Source: Gavia stellata (taxonomy: Eukaryota > Chordata > Aves > Gaviiformes > Gaviidae). From it: a stretch of 64,000 nt of DNA. Numbering within the stretch: the first letter of the stretch is position 1; each line of letters begins with the position of its first letter. Shown here in pieces: positions 27,901-39,775 of this stretch. A program made the translations under genes and the position numbers. The notes beneath the pieces are model-generated. The model was not told the DNA's origin. It did no database searches and saw nothing but the letters and a program-made list of their open reading frames with translations. Location of the stretch: the NCBI RefSeq assembly GCF_030936135.1, contig NC_082597.1, positions 72,040,495-72,104,494 on the forward strand. Direction: 5' to 3'.

Positions 27901-29099
27901 TTATTAAAGGCCTATGAACAATCTTGTTTGCTCGAATTTAAAATCTGTAACCCCTGGTGTTTAAGGCCCTCCTTCTCTGCTCTAAGTTAAATTTTTAGCA
28001 ATTATTGGTTTTCATGCTCATCAGTTCCCTCTGTCCATTGCTTTGATGGTTCACTGGTATGTTATAACTAGAAAACTAGTATTTTTGAAGCTTACATTTT
28101 AAGAAGTATTAGCTCAAAGGCCATATGTGGGTCAGCTGAACAACGTCAGCAGCACAAGCAGAAATAAGAATGAGTGGGTGCTGCATGCCGATTTTCTTTG
28201 TGGGAAGAACTGGTCACTGAATCATCCTTGTCAAGCAATTTTGAGCAACTCTAGTTGCACAGTTGGACTCTCTTTTTCAACTTTGAGTAGTAAGGCTTAC
28301 TTTGTGTCTGGCTGTCAGAATATTTTACGGATCATGCTTGTAATTTTTCACTTGCCTGAGTGTTCTCCTGTTTAACCCTCAGTTCAGTGATCAGGGCTGC
28401 AGTCCTTTTCTGGTTTCGTTTTCAGAAAATGCTTGCTTCATGTGAAAATGTTCAAAAGTGTTTTTCTACACTAAGTTGAAATACTTTTGTTTTCTTGTTT
28501 GCTTTTTTTTAAGTCCCCTAGAATAAAACACTGCATTGCTGGTTCCCACTCTGGCTCAGCATGATCATCACCTGAGGTGCCTTCTCCGGTTTTGATTAGA
28601 AAACCCATCATAGAGCTTAGAAAATTTTCTGGTGGAAAAAGTACTCTAGCAAGTTTTATATTCTCACAGAAGGTTTTGGTTTTGAAAGATTAAGAACTTA
28701 AACAGAGATTGAGTTCAAAAATCTATAGTTACCTCCATCCAGGGTTGTTCACCGTAAGAGTGGTGCAAGTTCACCTATGCTCAAAACCTAGCTGAGTCTT
28801 CCTGCACTTCCAGAACTGGGCCTAGTGAGTGAAATGGGCTTTATCCTATTTATAAAGCTGCTTTCACATAGGAAGACATCAATTTTAGCTCTACTAATGC
28901 ATAACAGATGTCACTGAAATAGGGAGCTTCACCCATGTTGTGTGAAGTCCCAGCATGAGCCACCCCAATCACAGTTTTTTATAAGGAGGAAAGAAAGTCT
29001 TAATTAGTTACCTCTCCTGCCCCTTAAATCTGCCCTATTATATGCTACATACAATGTGGTGGTTAAAGCTACGTTAGTACAGTGCACCAATTGGTATAG

Positions 29100-29560
29100 T
29101 ATTGCTTCGCTCAAAATCCCCAACTGCAAGTGTCAAGGTCTTGCTGCTCTTTTCAGCAAGATGGCTGCTAATCAGGAGCTCTAATGAATAACATTTAACA
29201 GCATCACATTCACATACATACCATTAATTATCGAAGTGCTTCATTAGTGCTCCAAGTCTGGTTTGCTTTCCTTTCTTCACAGCAAAGAATGGAGTGGGAA
29301 GAGTTCTTGCTAAGGGCCTGCTTTGCCAAAGCAGCCTGCTGAACTTACTTCAATTTTTATTTTCTTTTTATGTTACGAAATGCTGGAGTTCAAATTAAAT
29401 GGTGTTGGAACAATAGAATCAAATCCACTCTCAAAAGCATTGCAATCATGGCTGTAAAACTTTTACATTCTGGCCAAGTATTTTAATACTAAAATGGGAC
29501 CCAGTTTTGCAAACCTGGTAATGGTGTTGGAAGCTGTTTTCCTAATGGGTAATTGACTTT
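29100..29560. promoter_or_regulatory. Candidate conserved non-coding block
   Basis: Complex AT-rich sequence with several homeodomain-type cores: 'ctaatgaat' near 29183, 'attaattatc' near 29223, 'tcattag' near 29243. There is no simple repeat or transposon signature. Flagged as enhancer-like on appearance only. Confidence 0.2.
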
Positions 29561-30239
29561 TGAGGGGCTAAAAGAGCATAGCTGGGACAGCATTACTGAA
29601 AAAGTTATAAAAAAAAAAAAAATCCAAACCCCTCAAAATCAATTGTAGTTGAAGTTATTAGGGCTGTTCATTTACACACTTCAAAGTGTAAGATCTTTAA
29701 CATTTTTGCCCATGAGAAACTTGCAATACTTAACATGTGGATGAGGATGTTTACCCAGAGTTGGCAGTTTAAAAGACAAAATACTGAATTGCACTGATTC
29801 CTTGGCTTTTTGTTCTTGAACAATTGTAAGGAAAGGAAAATATGTCTATAGTTCTTGTGGATATGCTGTCATCTTTCAGTCAGTTACTGTTGGTTAGAAA
29901 CAAGTACTCATTATAGTTGTCCTTTTAAATCAAGGTCAAAATTAGCAAGCAAAAGAGTGTAAAGGGAGGAGAGTGCAGGAGGCAGGTAGGGAGGTAAAGG
30001 GAGGTTGGCAAAAATGTTGGAGCAATAAGACAGAAGAGAGAAATCCAGCTAGCCCAGAGAAAGCCTGAAGGCATTGAAAGGCAGCTTGTAATGGTGTTAC
30101 TCAGAACCTGTGGTAGTCTATGGAGTTGGGGAGATGTTAGATTAACTTTTTTTTTTTCTTAATTCCCTGGGAATTTGGTCAACTAAATGTAGGCCCCAAG
30201 CCACCTCCTGACTAGAAATAAATGTATTCCCAGAGGTGA

Positions 30240-30610
30240 AGTGGTGTCTTTTTCTATTCTCTTTCTCTGCTTCAGCTCCTTTGCTTTCCTTACTCTCTTT
30301 TGTATCACATTTTCATAATTTATCAGATTTCTCTCTACAATGTTGTTTTCTCTTTCTGTGATATCTCTCAGCTCTGTTTAAATATTTTTTTGCCTCCACT
30401 GCACTTCTGATTTAAATAATGCCTTCCTTCCTCTGCTTATTTCTTTTTCCATCCTCTACTGCCCTCTCTGATGACTTTATTTCTTTTGCTCCCCTCCTTA
30501 TTTGCTGTTCTTTCCTTTGCTCCTGATTTCTTGATCCATTGCCACACAGCTTTGCCTGCTTTCTTTATTGCCGTTTTTCTTTTTAAATTCCTTTCTTCCT
30601 TACGTCTCGT
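30240..30610. repeat. Pyrimidine-rich tract
   Basis: About 370 bases dominated by T and C on the + strand, mostly ctttc/cctt-type words. It follows a purine-rich stretch at about 29945-30065. The skew explains the lysine-rich open frame on the minus strand (30646-30437), which I therefore do not call a gene. Confidence 0.6.
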
Positions 30611-31018
30611 AGTGTTAAGATGGCCTATATCTTCATGTGTTTTCATACCACTGAGATCGAGGTAGAATATTCAGACCAATGTAATTATGATGTGAGTTGG
30701 AATTAAAGGCACCTTTCTTCTACATTTCTCCTTGTTTTCCTCTCTGAGGATAAGACAGAGCATCAAAAGTGGTTTTCTAGTTGTCAAAATGAGTTTTAGC
30801 AGTTGACAATTCCCTACTAAGTGACCAAATCTGCTTCCGATAAATTTGTGGTTGACCTCAAGCTACATCAGTTTCAGATATTTTCTTTGCTTGTTACATT
30901 AGCACCCTAAAATCTACGGTGAAGTTCAAGACCACCATCATATATGACTCTTGTAAAACACATCCCTGAAACAGAGACAAGAAACACAGTAAGAACTATT
31001 CCCTTAGATATTAGTATC

Positions 31019-31040
31019 TAGATACTAGATCTAGTATCTA
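31019..31040. repeat. Perfect 22-bp palindrome
   Basis: Centred on AGATCT at 31027-31032, each half is the exact reverse complement of the other. Part of one arm (tagtatcta) also occurs just before it at about 31012-31020, so several overlapping inverted repeats sit within about 40 bases. Confidence 0.9.
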
Positions 31041-31139
31041 AGATAAATCTAGAGACAAGTTTTCAGAGATTTTTAGAGCCAAATGTTTATTAAATATCTT
31101 CCCCAGCTATAAGGAGAAAGGGAGGTGAGACAACAGGAA

Positions 31140-31245
31140 GACCAGAGATGGAAATGGACTTATCCAAATCTCACAGGAGCCTTGACCATGGCAGAGCAAA
31201 GAAAGAGTGCTGAGATCTCTAGTCTCTAGCCCCAGTGGCTTTTTC
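31140..31245 (-). repeat. MIR-type SINE, antisense
   Basis: Matches the reverse complement of the MIR core in order: 'ggacttatccaaatctcacagg', 'catggcagagcaaagaaaga', 'ctgagatctctagtctctag' and 'ccccagtggct', corresponding to 'gacttgcccaaggtcacacag', 'gtggcagagc' and the following segment. Strongly diverged. Confidence 0.6.
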
Positions 31246-31704
31246 TCTATTTGATTGTGGGAGATCTTAGTGATGAGGCTTCCCCATTACATTATATAAA
31301 ACTGTTCTTCTGCTGTGTTGCTATGCCTCTGCTGAGGAAAACAGTGTGTTTAGAATGGGACAAACTGAGACTGTCATGGATTAGGACTATCTTGCATTAT
31401 TGTTCAAGTGCCTTCTACCTTGAAAGGAATATGAAAACCCGTAGCTTGTTCAGAAGACTTATTTTTTCCTAACCCCTTCAAAGACTTAATATCCTTAAAA
31501 TAGCAATTTTTAGAAATAGTCTTGATTTCTTTCAGTATTGCAGTGGAATATCCCTAATACCACATTCTTAAGTAGTGCTTTCCTTCCATACCTTTCGAAG
31601 AGTTTTACAAGCAAAGTCAGCATCGTAATTCACATTTTACTACCAAACTCAGCTTTACATGATAAAGGTTTAAGTCTTGTATAACATTTTTCTGCTCTGC
31701 TCCC

Positions 31705-31790
31705 CAAAGCTGGGGTGAAATCCTGGCCTACCTGAAGTCGGTGGCAGAAAGCCCCATTAACCTCCAGTGGAGCTAGAATTCCGCCCTCAG
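31705..31790. repeat. Ancient palindromic repeat (MITE-like)
   Basis: The left half begins 'ggggtgaaatcctggcc' and the right half ends 'gagctagaattccgccc'. The reverse complement of the right half aligns imperfectly along the left half, with the central 'gaagtc.gtggc' and 'cattaacctccagtgg' also facing each other. This resembles the palindromic 'gtgaaatcctggcc...ggccaggatttcac' repeat scattered in reptile and bird genomes. The family name is not asserted. Confidence 0.5.
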
Positions 31791-31794
31791 TGCC

Positions 31795-34700
31795 TGTCAT
31801 CTATTTTACTTTCACAGTTCTTAATACCCTGGAAAATTGAATTCACTGAAGCAACATCCACCTCAGGCCAGGCTCCAGGGAATTCGAGCTGAAATTCAGT
31901 CCTCAGAGATGTGGATGGATCATAAGCTTTTGCCTTCTGGCAAATGGAGGAACAAGGGGGCCCTGAAACCCCACTATTCTTTCTGCAAACTTTCTAAAAC
32001 ATATCACTCAAAAAGAGAGAAAAAACAAAACAAAGAGTATTTCTATAAAAGATCCTTGTTTTGAGTATTACAGTTCTCTTTCAACAAGCTGTGTCTAGCT
32101 GCAAGAGGGTATTTCTCACCTTGTCCAAATATTTCAGTGGTGCAACAAAAGAGTTCAACAACATGAGAGTGAGAAAGACATGAACTGCTGAAGTTCAGTT
32201 ACCTGGAGCGTATAGTTTTAGCTGAGGTAAAGAGCAATAAAAAGAAAAAAAAAAATGCTTGAATTAAAAAAATGTAATGCAAGACAGTTTTCTTCACTGT
32301 CTGGTACCTCTGTAGGCTTACCAGCATCAGGATGGCTTAAGCTTCTCTCTTGTTAGCTATAAAGGGCATCATCTGTAATTCCATGTTTCTTCATTTGGTA
32401 TATATGTCTAAATAAACGTGTATCTGGTGCTTGGCTGTAGTCTACTCAGTTACAGTCTTCTGACTGAAGAAGGCAAAGTGGTGCTTTGCGCAATGAAAGC
32501 GCAGGCCTTATGGTTAATCCTGCATATCTTAACATTTTAGTTACCCCATCTTCTAAATGACGCTGAAGTTGAGACAACTTGGGATAGTCAGAAGCTCAGA
32601 ATTTCTTAACTCTTTCTTGTCATAAATTCAGGTCTTATGGCCCTTCCATGATTTTCTCTGCTTAAAGGATTTTTGGGCACAAAACCAGTGACCATAATGG
32701 CCCTTACAACAATTTGAGCTCAGGAGGCATGTGTTTGTCTCGCAGTCACAATTGTTTCTACTGTACTAATAGCCCCCTGGGTGCTCTTCTTATGTGCAGA
32801 AACTTGGGATGGCACACACCAGCACGTGGCTCCAGGGCCCACAAAATTATCTTATGGCCAACCTAAACCCTGTAAAGCAGTTAGTAAATTCTGTGTTTCA
32901 CTTTTACTGTTTTCTTAGCATTCTTAATCTAATTTATCTAATCTATTTTAATCGAATCTTGCTAAACAGTTATTTTATGTTTGATAGCTGCCCAGAGACT
33001 GTTTCTGAATATCTTTTTTTCATAAAAATGGCATATTGGATTAAAGTAAAACCCCAGCGTACCCCAGAGAAATCTGATCTGAGTTTTGAATTTTGGGAGT
33101 GCAGAAATTGGCTGGCTATGTAACAGCACAGCAAAGCCAATGCAAGTTTTCTTATGCAGGCTCCTATTTGCTTTCTCCTTCCCAGCTTCCTTTGACAGTG
33201 AGCTTGTAGCAAAGTCACACAGGTGCATTCTGAGAATTGTCCAGAGAATTTGAGTAGATAACTGAGTTTCCATGCCTGTTCAGACCGTTCAAGTAATAAT
33301 AGGAAAGGTACAGGCTTTTTGGGTTTTAGGCTAAAGAGTAAAGTCTTTGATTATAGCTTGTAGATTTGTGATCACTTAACCCTAACCCCTTTGAGATCAC
33401 TAAAATTTGTGCGTATTGCCTAGTGCCTTGATTAGGACTCACTGAAAAGGCTTTGTTTTACCATAGTCTGTTTTATTTGGCCTTACTGCAAGTTCTGTAT
33501 GGTGGTTTCCTGAACCACATTACTATATGGAGATTCCTTCTCCCATCCAAAAATATTTTGCATCTAAGTGAAAAACATGATATTCTTCCCCAGTCACATT
33601 CAAAGCAGAAAGAAATGTATTAATCCAGAAAGTGGATCTGGTCAAAGTACTGCTCCCACTTGGCCCCACCATGTGTGCACACTTTGAACACTCTGGAAGA
33701 ACAGCAAGATTTTCTCATACTCGGTGATTGAGTTAGAGAGGTAATGGGGAGTTGTTTGCGAGGAAAAGTTCATAGGAAAAAGAAGCTGGTATGGGGGGGA
33801 GAAAGAGGAGTCCTCCTGTGGCTTCTGTCTCTCAGTTTAAAATGGTAAGAATATCACGTCTCATCATAAGGGTTCAAAGGGTTAATAGAAAGAGAGATTT
33901 TCATTGCATTGTGCACAGTACCTATGATAGTGTCGGTTTAAACTTTAAAGGACAGGTGAAAAGAGAGAGAGAGGGAGCTGAATGCTTGCCTTGTATATTG
34001 GAGAAATCGTTCATTTGTGTGAAATGCTGACCTCTGTCATCCTGCCAAGCTGACTGGGCCCTAGGGTGAGCGGCTGCTTGAGTGCTGCTTGCAAAAGTTA
34101 AAGCTGCCTGGGGAGTACTTTAAAAGGACAATGTCAAGGTTAGTATTCCCAAAATCTGACCTATCTTTTTTTTTTTTTCCTCTTACATCTGTTTGAAAAG
34201 TTCATGTCACTTGTTTTTGTGTTTTCAAAAATCTTTTAATCTAAAACAAAATGCTTCAATTGCTATTGAAGGCTAGTGATTAGGACGAGAAGCTGTGAGA
34301 GTTCAATGTTCAGTGTGGCAATGCAGATGTCAGGAAGGAGGAAAGATCATGAAATAAAACACAAGTGTGGGGACTGTCTTTGAATTGAGTGATAATTAGT
34401 AACAGAGAATTCACTTTGGAATGGGTAAGGGATCAATGAAAAAGAGCAAGGATAATTTTTACTAATGAAAATATCAACGCAGATCCAAACTTAAGTTCCC
34501 AAGAAGTTTATTCTATTTATTTTTATTCTAATAGTTTTTATTCTAGTTGTATGTGATGATTCTTTCTCGGTAATATTAGTTTGTTATATGTAATTCCTGC
34601 CATAACTGAAATATACCCTTCCCTCTTATTTTCTTTGCTTGATGGCCTAATTAAAAACACATTACATCAGCATCATTTTCTTCTCTATGATATAGCATCC

Positions 34701-36601
34701 CAAGACCCTCATCACTATTACAACCTTGCTGTGCTACTTGCTATAAAACCTGTCACACAAGTATTGCACCTACTCGAGTAAGTTCTAGTCTAATTAGAAA
34801 ATAGATGAAACAACTACATATGCAAATCATAAAAGGAAAAAAAAACCAAGAGGAAGCAGTAAAATCAAAGTAAAGAAAATAATTTTTGTGCATAATTATG
34901 ATGTTTCCCAGAAGATGCAGGGCGGGGAACTGCAACTCAGAACCTGAACTCTGAGGATTGCAGTTCACCACTGGTTTACCCTACAAAATTTCAGAGCACC
35001 CAGATAAAATGTTCACGCAATATACTGCATGATCACAAGAGGGCGACGGGCTTGGACATACACGTTCGCTTTAAAGTTGACCTTTTCGAGCTTTCATGAA
35101 TTTATCCTGTTTTCAAAAAAGTTTTCCTATGAACTGCAAGGCTCGCTTCTGATTTCCTTCTCAGTTCTGAAAAAAATGCAGCTACTAAGAAACCCTGGTA
35201 TGTCACAATCTTATTCCTAGCTCCAAAATATTATTCTCTCTCTTTATGTTGGACAGGCTTTTCTAGATCCTGGAGGAATATATGACTTTGCTTTGCACTG
35301 TGTAACAGGGCAGCCCTGGTGAATGGGAGGAGAGTGGAGTACAGGTCTCATAGTAGCCGGTCCAGCCTCAAGGATACAGGAGTGGCCACAGAGAACAGGA
35401 AGAGTCTGCAAGATAATCAGTTCCTCCATCCCTTCCCAAACCAAACTGTCACAAATCATGCTGTGCCATGGGAATACCACTTTTTCAAAACCTTTGAGGG
35501 ATATAACAAATTCTAGTACTTGCTAACAAAGATGATGACTGGGAAAAAAACCAAACCCAAACCACCTTTTTGCAAGACAAACATCTACAATAAAAACTTC
35601 TAAATTCTCTTCCTCTTTGTAGCTAAGATTTGCCATATCCTCTAAAGCAGAGTAAAAACCCAGGCAGCAGTAAAGAAGCTGTCTTGGTTAAAAGACACTG
35701 TGCCTCCTGCCAACAACGCTATTTAGTGTTTATCTCTATTACATCCATCTGTAGCTAATTGTATAGTTATGGTAATAGTGCCCTCCAGAGGAATTTTAAA
35801 GGAATTATAATACTCAGAGTTAATACAAAAGATGTTTTAAAAGTGAGTGCAACAGGAAAATGGAATATTATTAAAATGATAAAATACTTGAACCTCAGGG
35901 GAAAAAAATCTCAATATCAAAGCTCTTTCTATTTTGCATGTGCGTTTACATCTAAGAAAACCATATCCTAGTTACAATAGGCTTCTTCATAGCCTGATAG
36001 CAAACATGAAGTTTGCATAACTCCATCTGAATCAAGGATATAAAAGTAGATCAACCAAGCAAAGAATGAGATAGCTATTTGTAGTCTGCAGCAAACATGA
36101 ACAATGAGTGGGTTCCAGCCGTCTAGGATGTCTGGATTTTTCCTGGACTTGCTGCTATAATGTAGGCATGGCACAATTAATAGAGGCAGTCAGATATAAG
36201 TGCAGATGTTCAAGGAGTTCTTTGGATGAGGTTTATTTTAATATAAAGATAAACCATGCTTTTATTCTCAAATTCCAGTATAGAGGGTTTTTTCACGGCC
36301 ATCGATTGTAACATGCTGTGACACTAGGCCTCAAAAAAAGGGCATGTTACTGTGATACAATATGATATCTTATTTTAGACTGTCTCCTGGAGGCCTGCAG
36401 TACAGCCTTCTGAGATGACACCTCAGCACCTGAATGTCAGGTGTATTTAAATATCCTTGGGGTTTTTTTAAGGCTCTCAACCTATGGGGTCAAATTGCTC
36501 TGTTTTACATTCTGAAAATCCTGTCCCCTCCTCCTACAAAAAACAACCAGCCCTTAATGAAAACCGAAATGACAGTGAGTTCTGCATTCTTTTGCTTTTA
36601 G
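31795..36601. other. Intergenic stretch, nothing assigned
   Basis: No exon, RNA gene or recognisable transposon. The longest open frames (32794-33123 + and 33273-32962 -) overlap each other in opposite directions and show no domain or codon pattern I trust. A T-run is present at 34167-34178. Confidence 0.45.
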
Positions 36602-36753
36602 GCATACCCCAGGCTCATGTTTGACCTGAACGCTGCAGGTTTGCAATCAGATGTCCGGGCTCAGAGCTTTGCATCAGGACAGCTCCCATGCTGATGCTAC
36701 TACAACTGGAAGGAGCAGTCTGGTGTTCTCATGCTTGGGATCAGATGGATCTG
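36602..36753 (+). other. Candidate untranslated leader exon
   Basis: A pyrimidine-rich acceptor ('ttctgcattcttttgctttt' then AG at 36600-36601) and a consensus donor (CTG then gtaagt at 36754) bracket 152 bases on the same strand as PIK3C2G, 9.3 kb before its first coding exon. The coding exon itself begins with an acceptor, so upstream non-coding exons must exist. This is a plausible one by splice signals alone. Confidence 0.25.
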
Positions 36754-38049
36754 GTAAGTTCAGCACTTCCCTGGGAAAGAAGGGAGATGGTTGTGCTGCT
36801 TGTGATTATCTCTTCATAACAGGGTCACTGCCCTCAGTCTAAAACTTCTTCTAAACTGAGGTTTCTTGTTTTGCATGAACCTCAAAGGAGAGTGAAGTGA
36901 GCTAGGCATAGACTGGTGGGGCAGGGGTGACAAGACTTCACTGCTGAATGTAGGGAATGTACCTAACCCCAAAGCTTCCTGTTTTTTCACTTTCCTCAGC
37001 AACTGTGGTAAAAAGCGTGTCCCTCCCTATCTGTATTCAGGTCATTAGCGCTTGGTGGTTTTGGCCATCTTGTTGGCCATGGTGATGCATGGTACTGCTT
37101 GTTTCTTTTATAGTACTTACCCAATACTCCCCACCCAAAAGTACCAGGAGATTACTGTCTGTGTAGAGACTATCGAACTTTTTGAATGAGGGGTTTTCAT
37201 GGGCTGTTGAATGGGTGAGGATGAGTAGAGCGCTCTCTTGCTTTTCTCTCTTCCTTTCCTAAGCCAATGCTTGCCAGATGATCTGATCTCATTGTGAGCT
37301 GGGAACCTGTCCCTGGAAGATACCAGCTGCCTGTATAGGCCGTTGTGCATGGATACTAACTCCTTCTCCTTCATTTTCCCCTGAGGTATCCCTACTTCAG
37401 CACAATTTTTTCTTGCCCTCCCCACCTGGGCCTCGCAGTTCCCCCTGATTTCTACGTGTGTAGCAGCTTACCTCTGATGTGAAGCACTGTGCTGCTGACT
37501 CCCTTCTTGGCATCGATTTATTCCTGTACTTGAGAGGAAGACGGAGCAAGGTGGGGAGGCCAGAGGAGGAGAAGCAATAAGGGTTGGCTGGGCTGCCCAA
37601 AATAATGCAAGGTGGAACACAAATCTAAGTCACGGCTACTGCAATGGGATGAGTACCCTTTGGTGTCATTGAGTAGAGTGTATGTTTATCGCTGCAGAAG
37701 TGCTGCAGTGCGAGCATCTTGCCCAGACCCAGTGGACGCCCCTCACCTGTTTAATTCTACAGGTCCAGTGAACAGGGTCTTCCCTGTTGCTCCCCTGGTT
37801 CATAAATACAAAAACATCATTAGCCAAACCATGAGCAGGATAGCACAGGACCTGACACAGCAGAGAACAGTTGCTATTATAAGGATAATCTGTGCAAGTA
37901 CCATTGATGGGGAAGGTACTTTGGGGTGATAGATGAAGCTGGATTCTCAGCGCTGCAAGTATCTCTTTGCCAGCTACTTATTCATAAGCCAGTCCAGTTG
38001 TGGTGGAGGGCTGCTGTGAGCTTAATTTCCGCGTAGCAGTTTGCAGAAA

Positions 38050-38260
38050 TATGTTTTATTGCAGGTAAGCAGTCCTTTTGCATTATTTATGTCAAAACTC
38101 AAGTAAATTATTGTTGGCTTTCATGCTGCAGGTGAAGTTTTAATGAAAACACTAATGAAAGCTTTGCTGGCATGCATAGGCAACCTAAGTATGCAGCCAA
38201 ATTAGCTATCTAAGCAGATGCTTTATATCCTGAATTGCATATAAGGAATGTTGTTAAGTT
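38050..38260. promoter_or_regulatory. Candidate conserved non-coding block
   Basis: Complex AT-rich sequence with 'ttgcattatttatgtc', 'gcatgcatag' and 'ccaaattagctat', suggesting POU/homeodomain-type sites and no repeat. It begins with a pyrimidine tract and the junction cag/gtaag at 38062-38069. Evidence is by appearance only. Confidence 0.2.
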
Positions 38261-39604
38261 GGTTTAAAAATTATATATACACTCATGAACTTTTTTTTTT
38301 AAAGCCATATGTTTTAGGGTTTTTTTTAAAGGCAAGTGTTTCAGTCGTACTGTGAACAATTATGACAGTAAAATTAAAGTCGGAAGAAATATGTAAGAAG
38401 CTACCCACGTGCAAGAAGTTCAGGGAAAATTCAGAAATATTGCATTTAAGACATTGTAGTACTGCAACATATGCATTACTGCAAACGTAAGCAAAGCATC
38501 CTTGTGGAAAGACATGTTGAGACGAGGTTGATACTGTGTAAGTAAGCTATTGTTTTGGCTTTAGATGCCTGTATTTTTATGCTTAAACAGTTATTAATTT
38601 GTTTTCTTTGATAAAGGCAGTAGAGCTGATTTAGATGTTATACGAGGTTTACAGTACATACTAGCTTATAGTGTCATATGTACTGGTTTATAGTATAAAC
38701 CTAGTATAAGGTTTTATAATTTCACTGGTTTCACTGAAGATACCCATGGCATCAATAAGAGAAAAGGACTCAGTCCTACTACTTCATCTGAATATGGAAA
38801 AATCCACTGAGCTGACACATCATGTGAACCAAAGGTCTACTCACAGCAAAACCCAACAAGGAGTGCAAGTGGGTCTTTATTACCATTTCCCGTTCTCTCT
38901 TATGTGGTCACTTAAGAGCTGAATTTAAAGCCATGCTTAAGTTAGGGCCTCTTCAAGGCAATCATAATATTAACAGCTCCATGAGGCAGCATGGCCAGGC
39001 TACAATAGGAAAGTTGCCCTAGCTCTGTCACCTTGGCTGAGGTCTGCCAGAATGGTTGAGCTCTGTGGTTTGGGGTATTCTCTGCTCTCCTTTTGCTCTA
39101 GCAATCCTGTCAAGTCCCATGCACCATGAGCTAGAACAGGAGGGTGTCTTAGGAATGGTGATGAGCCAGCTCACTAAATTTTCCATAGGAAAAAGCCTTC
39201 CGTAGTGACTAGGGAGCTTGTCTTAATAGTGTGCTAGTATCACAAGGCTGTGTTTTTATATTTGTGCAGTCTGTGATAAGAACAATTTCTGGAAGGTCAA
39301 CAAACCCTATTTAATCCATTGGAATGACAAAGCTGAATTTCACAGAAAGCTATTGAGCAGGCACACTGGACTGGGGAGGCGAAAAGAATAGCATAAGAAA
39401 ACAGTGGAAAAAATCACAGAAGGTAAGAGAAATAGAAGAAAACAGCTCAAAGTGAAATTTATAAAGCCGTATGAACAAAAGCTTTGGCTTTAACCACTCC
39501 TCAGCTTCGGGATGTTTGACTCTCTCAGCTAAAACTTGTGGCTTGACTTCTTTTCTGAAGCATTTAAGCTCTCTTCTTGGGTCACTTAGAGTTTATTAGG
39601 CATT

Positions 39605-39775
39605 TATATGTATGTATAAACATAAATTAGGCTTTTATAGAAAGATCTATATATACATATAGATATATACTTATATATGCATGTATGCATATACATGTGT
39701 GTTTACATCCATATATTTATATATAAGCATACATATATGAGAGCATGTGTGAAAGCGTGTATATATACACGTAAA
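39605..39775. repeat. AT-rich imperfect microsatellite
   Basis: Mixed (TA)n, (TATG)n and (ACATAT)n words over about 170 bases, including 'atatatatacatatagatat' and 'gcatgtatgcatatacatg'. No gene content. Confidence 0.85.

Larger units (their letters stand above)
24940..31135. other. Intergenic stretch, nothing assigned except items listed
   Basis: No exon or RNA gene recognised. Bases 26120-26156 contain two imperfect inverted copies of a 'ggactacatttcccacac'-like word. The remainder is unremarkable AT-rich single-copy-looking DNA. Confidence 0.45.

Noticed and set aside
30437..30646. Lysine/arginine-rich minus-strand frame
   Set aside because: It lies in a pyrimidine-rich tract and is a composition artefact.
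33375..33395. Telomere-like 'taaccctaacccc'
   Set aside because: Only two repeat units, which is expected by chance.
37100..37200. Short + strand translation PGDYCLCRDYRTF resembling a reverse transcriptase motif
   Set aside because: No supporting motif before or after it in any frame, unlike the relic at 16 kb.
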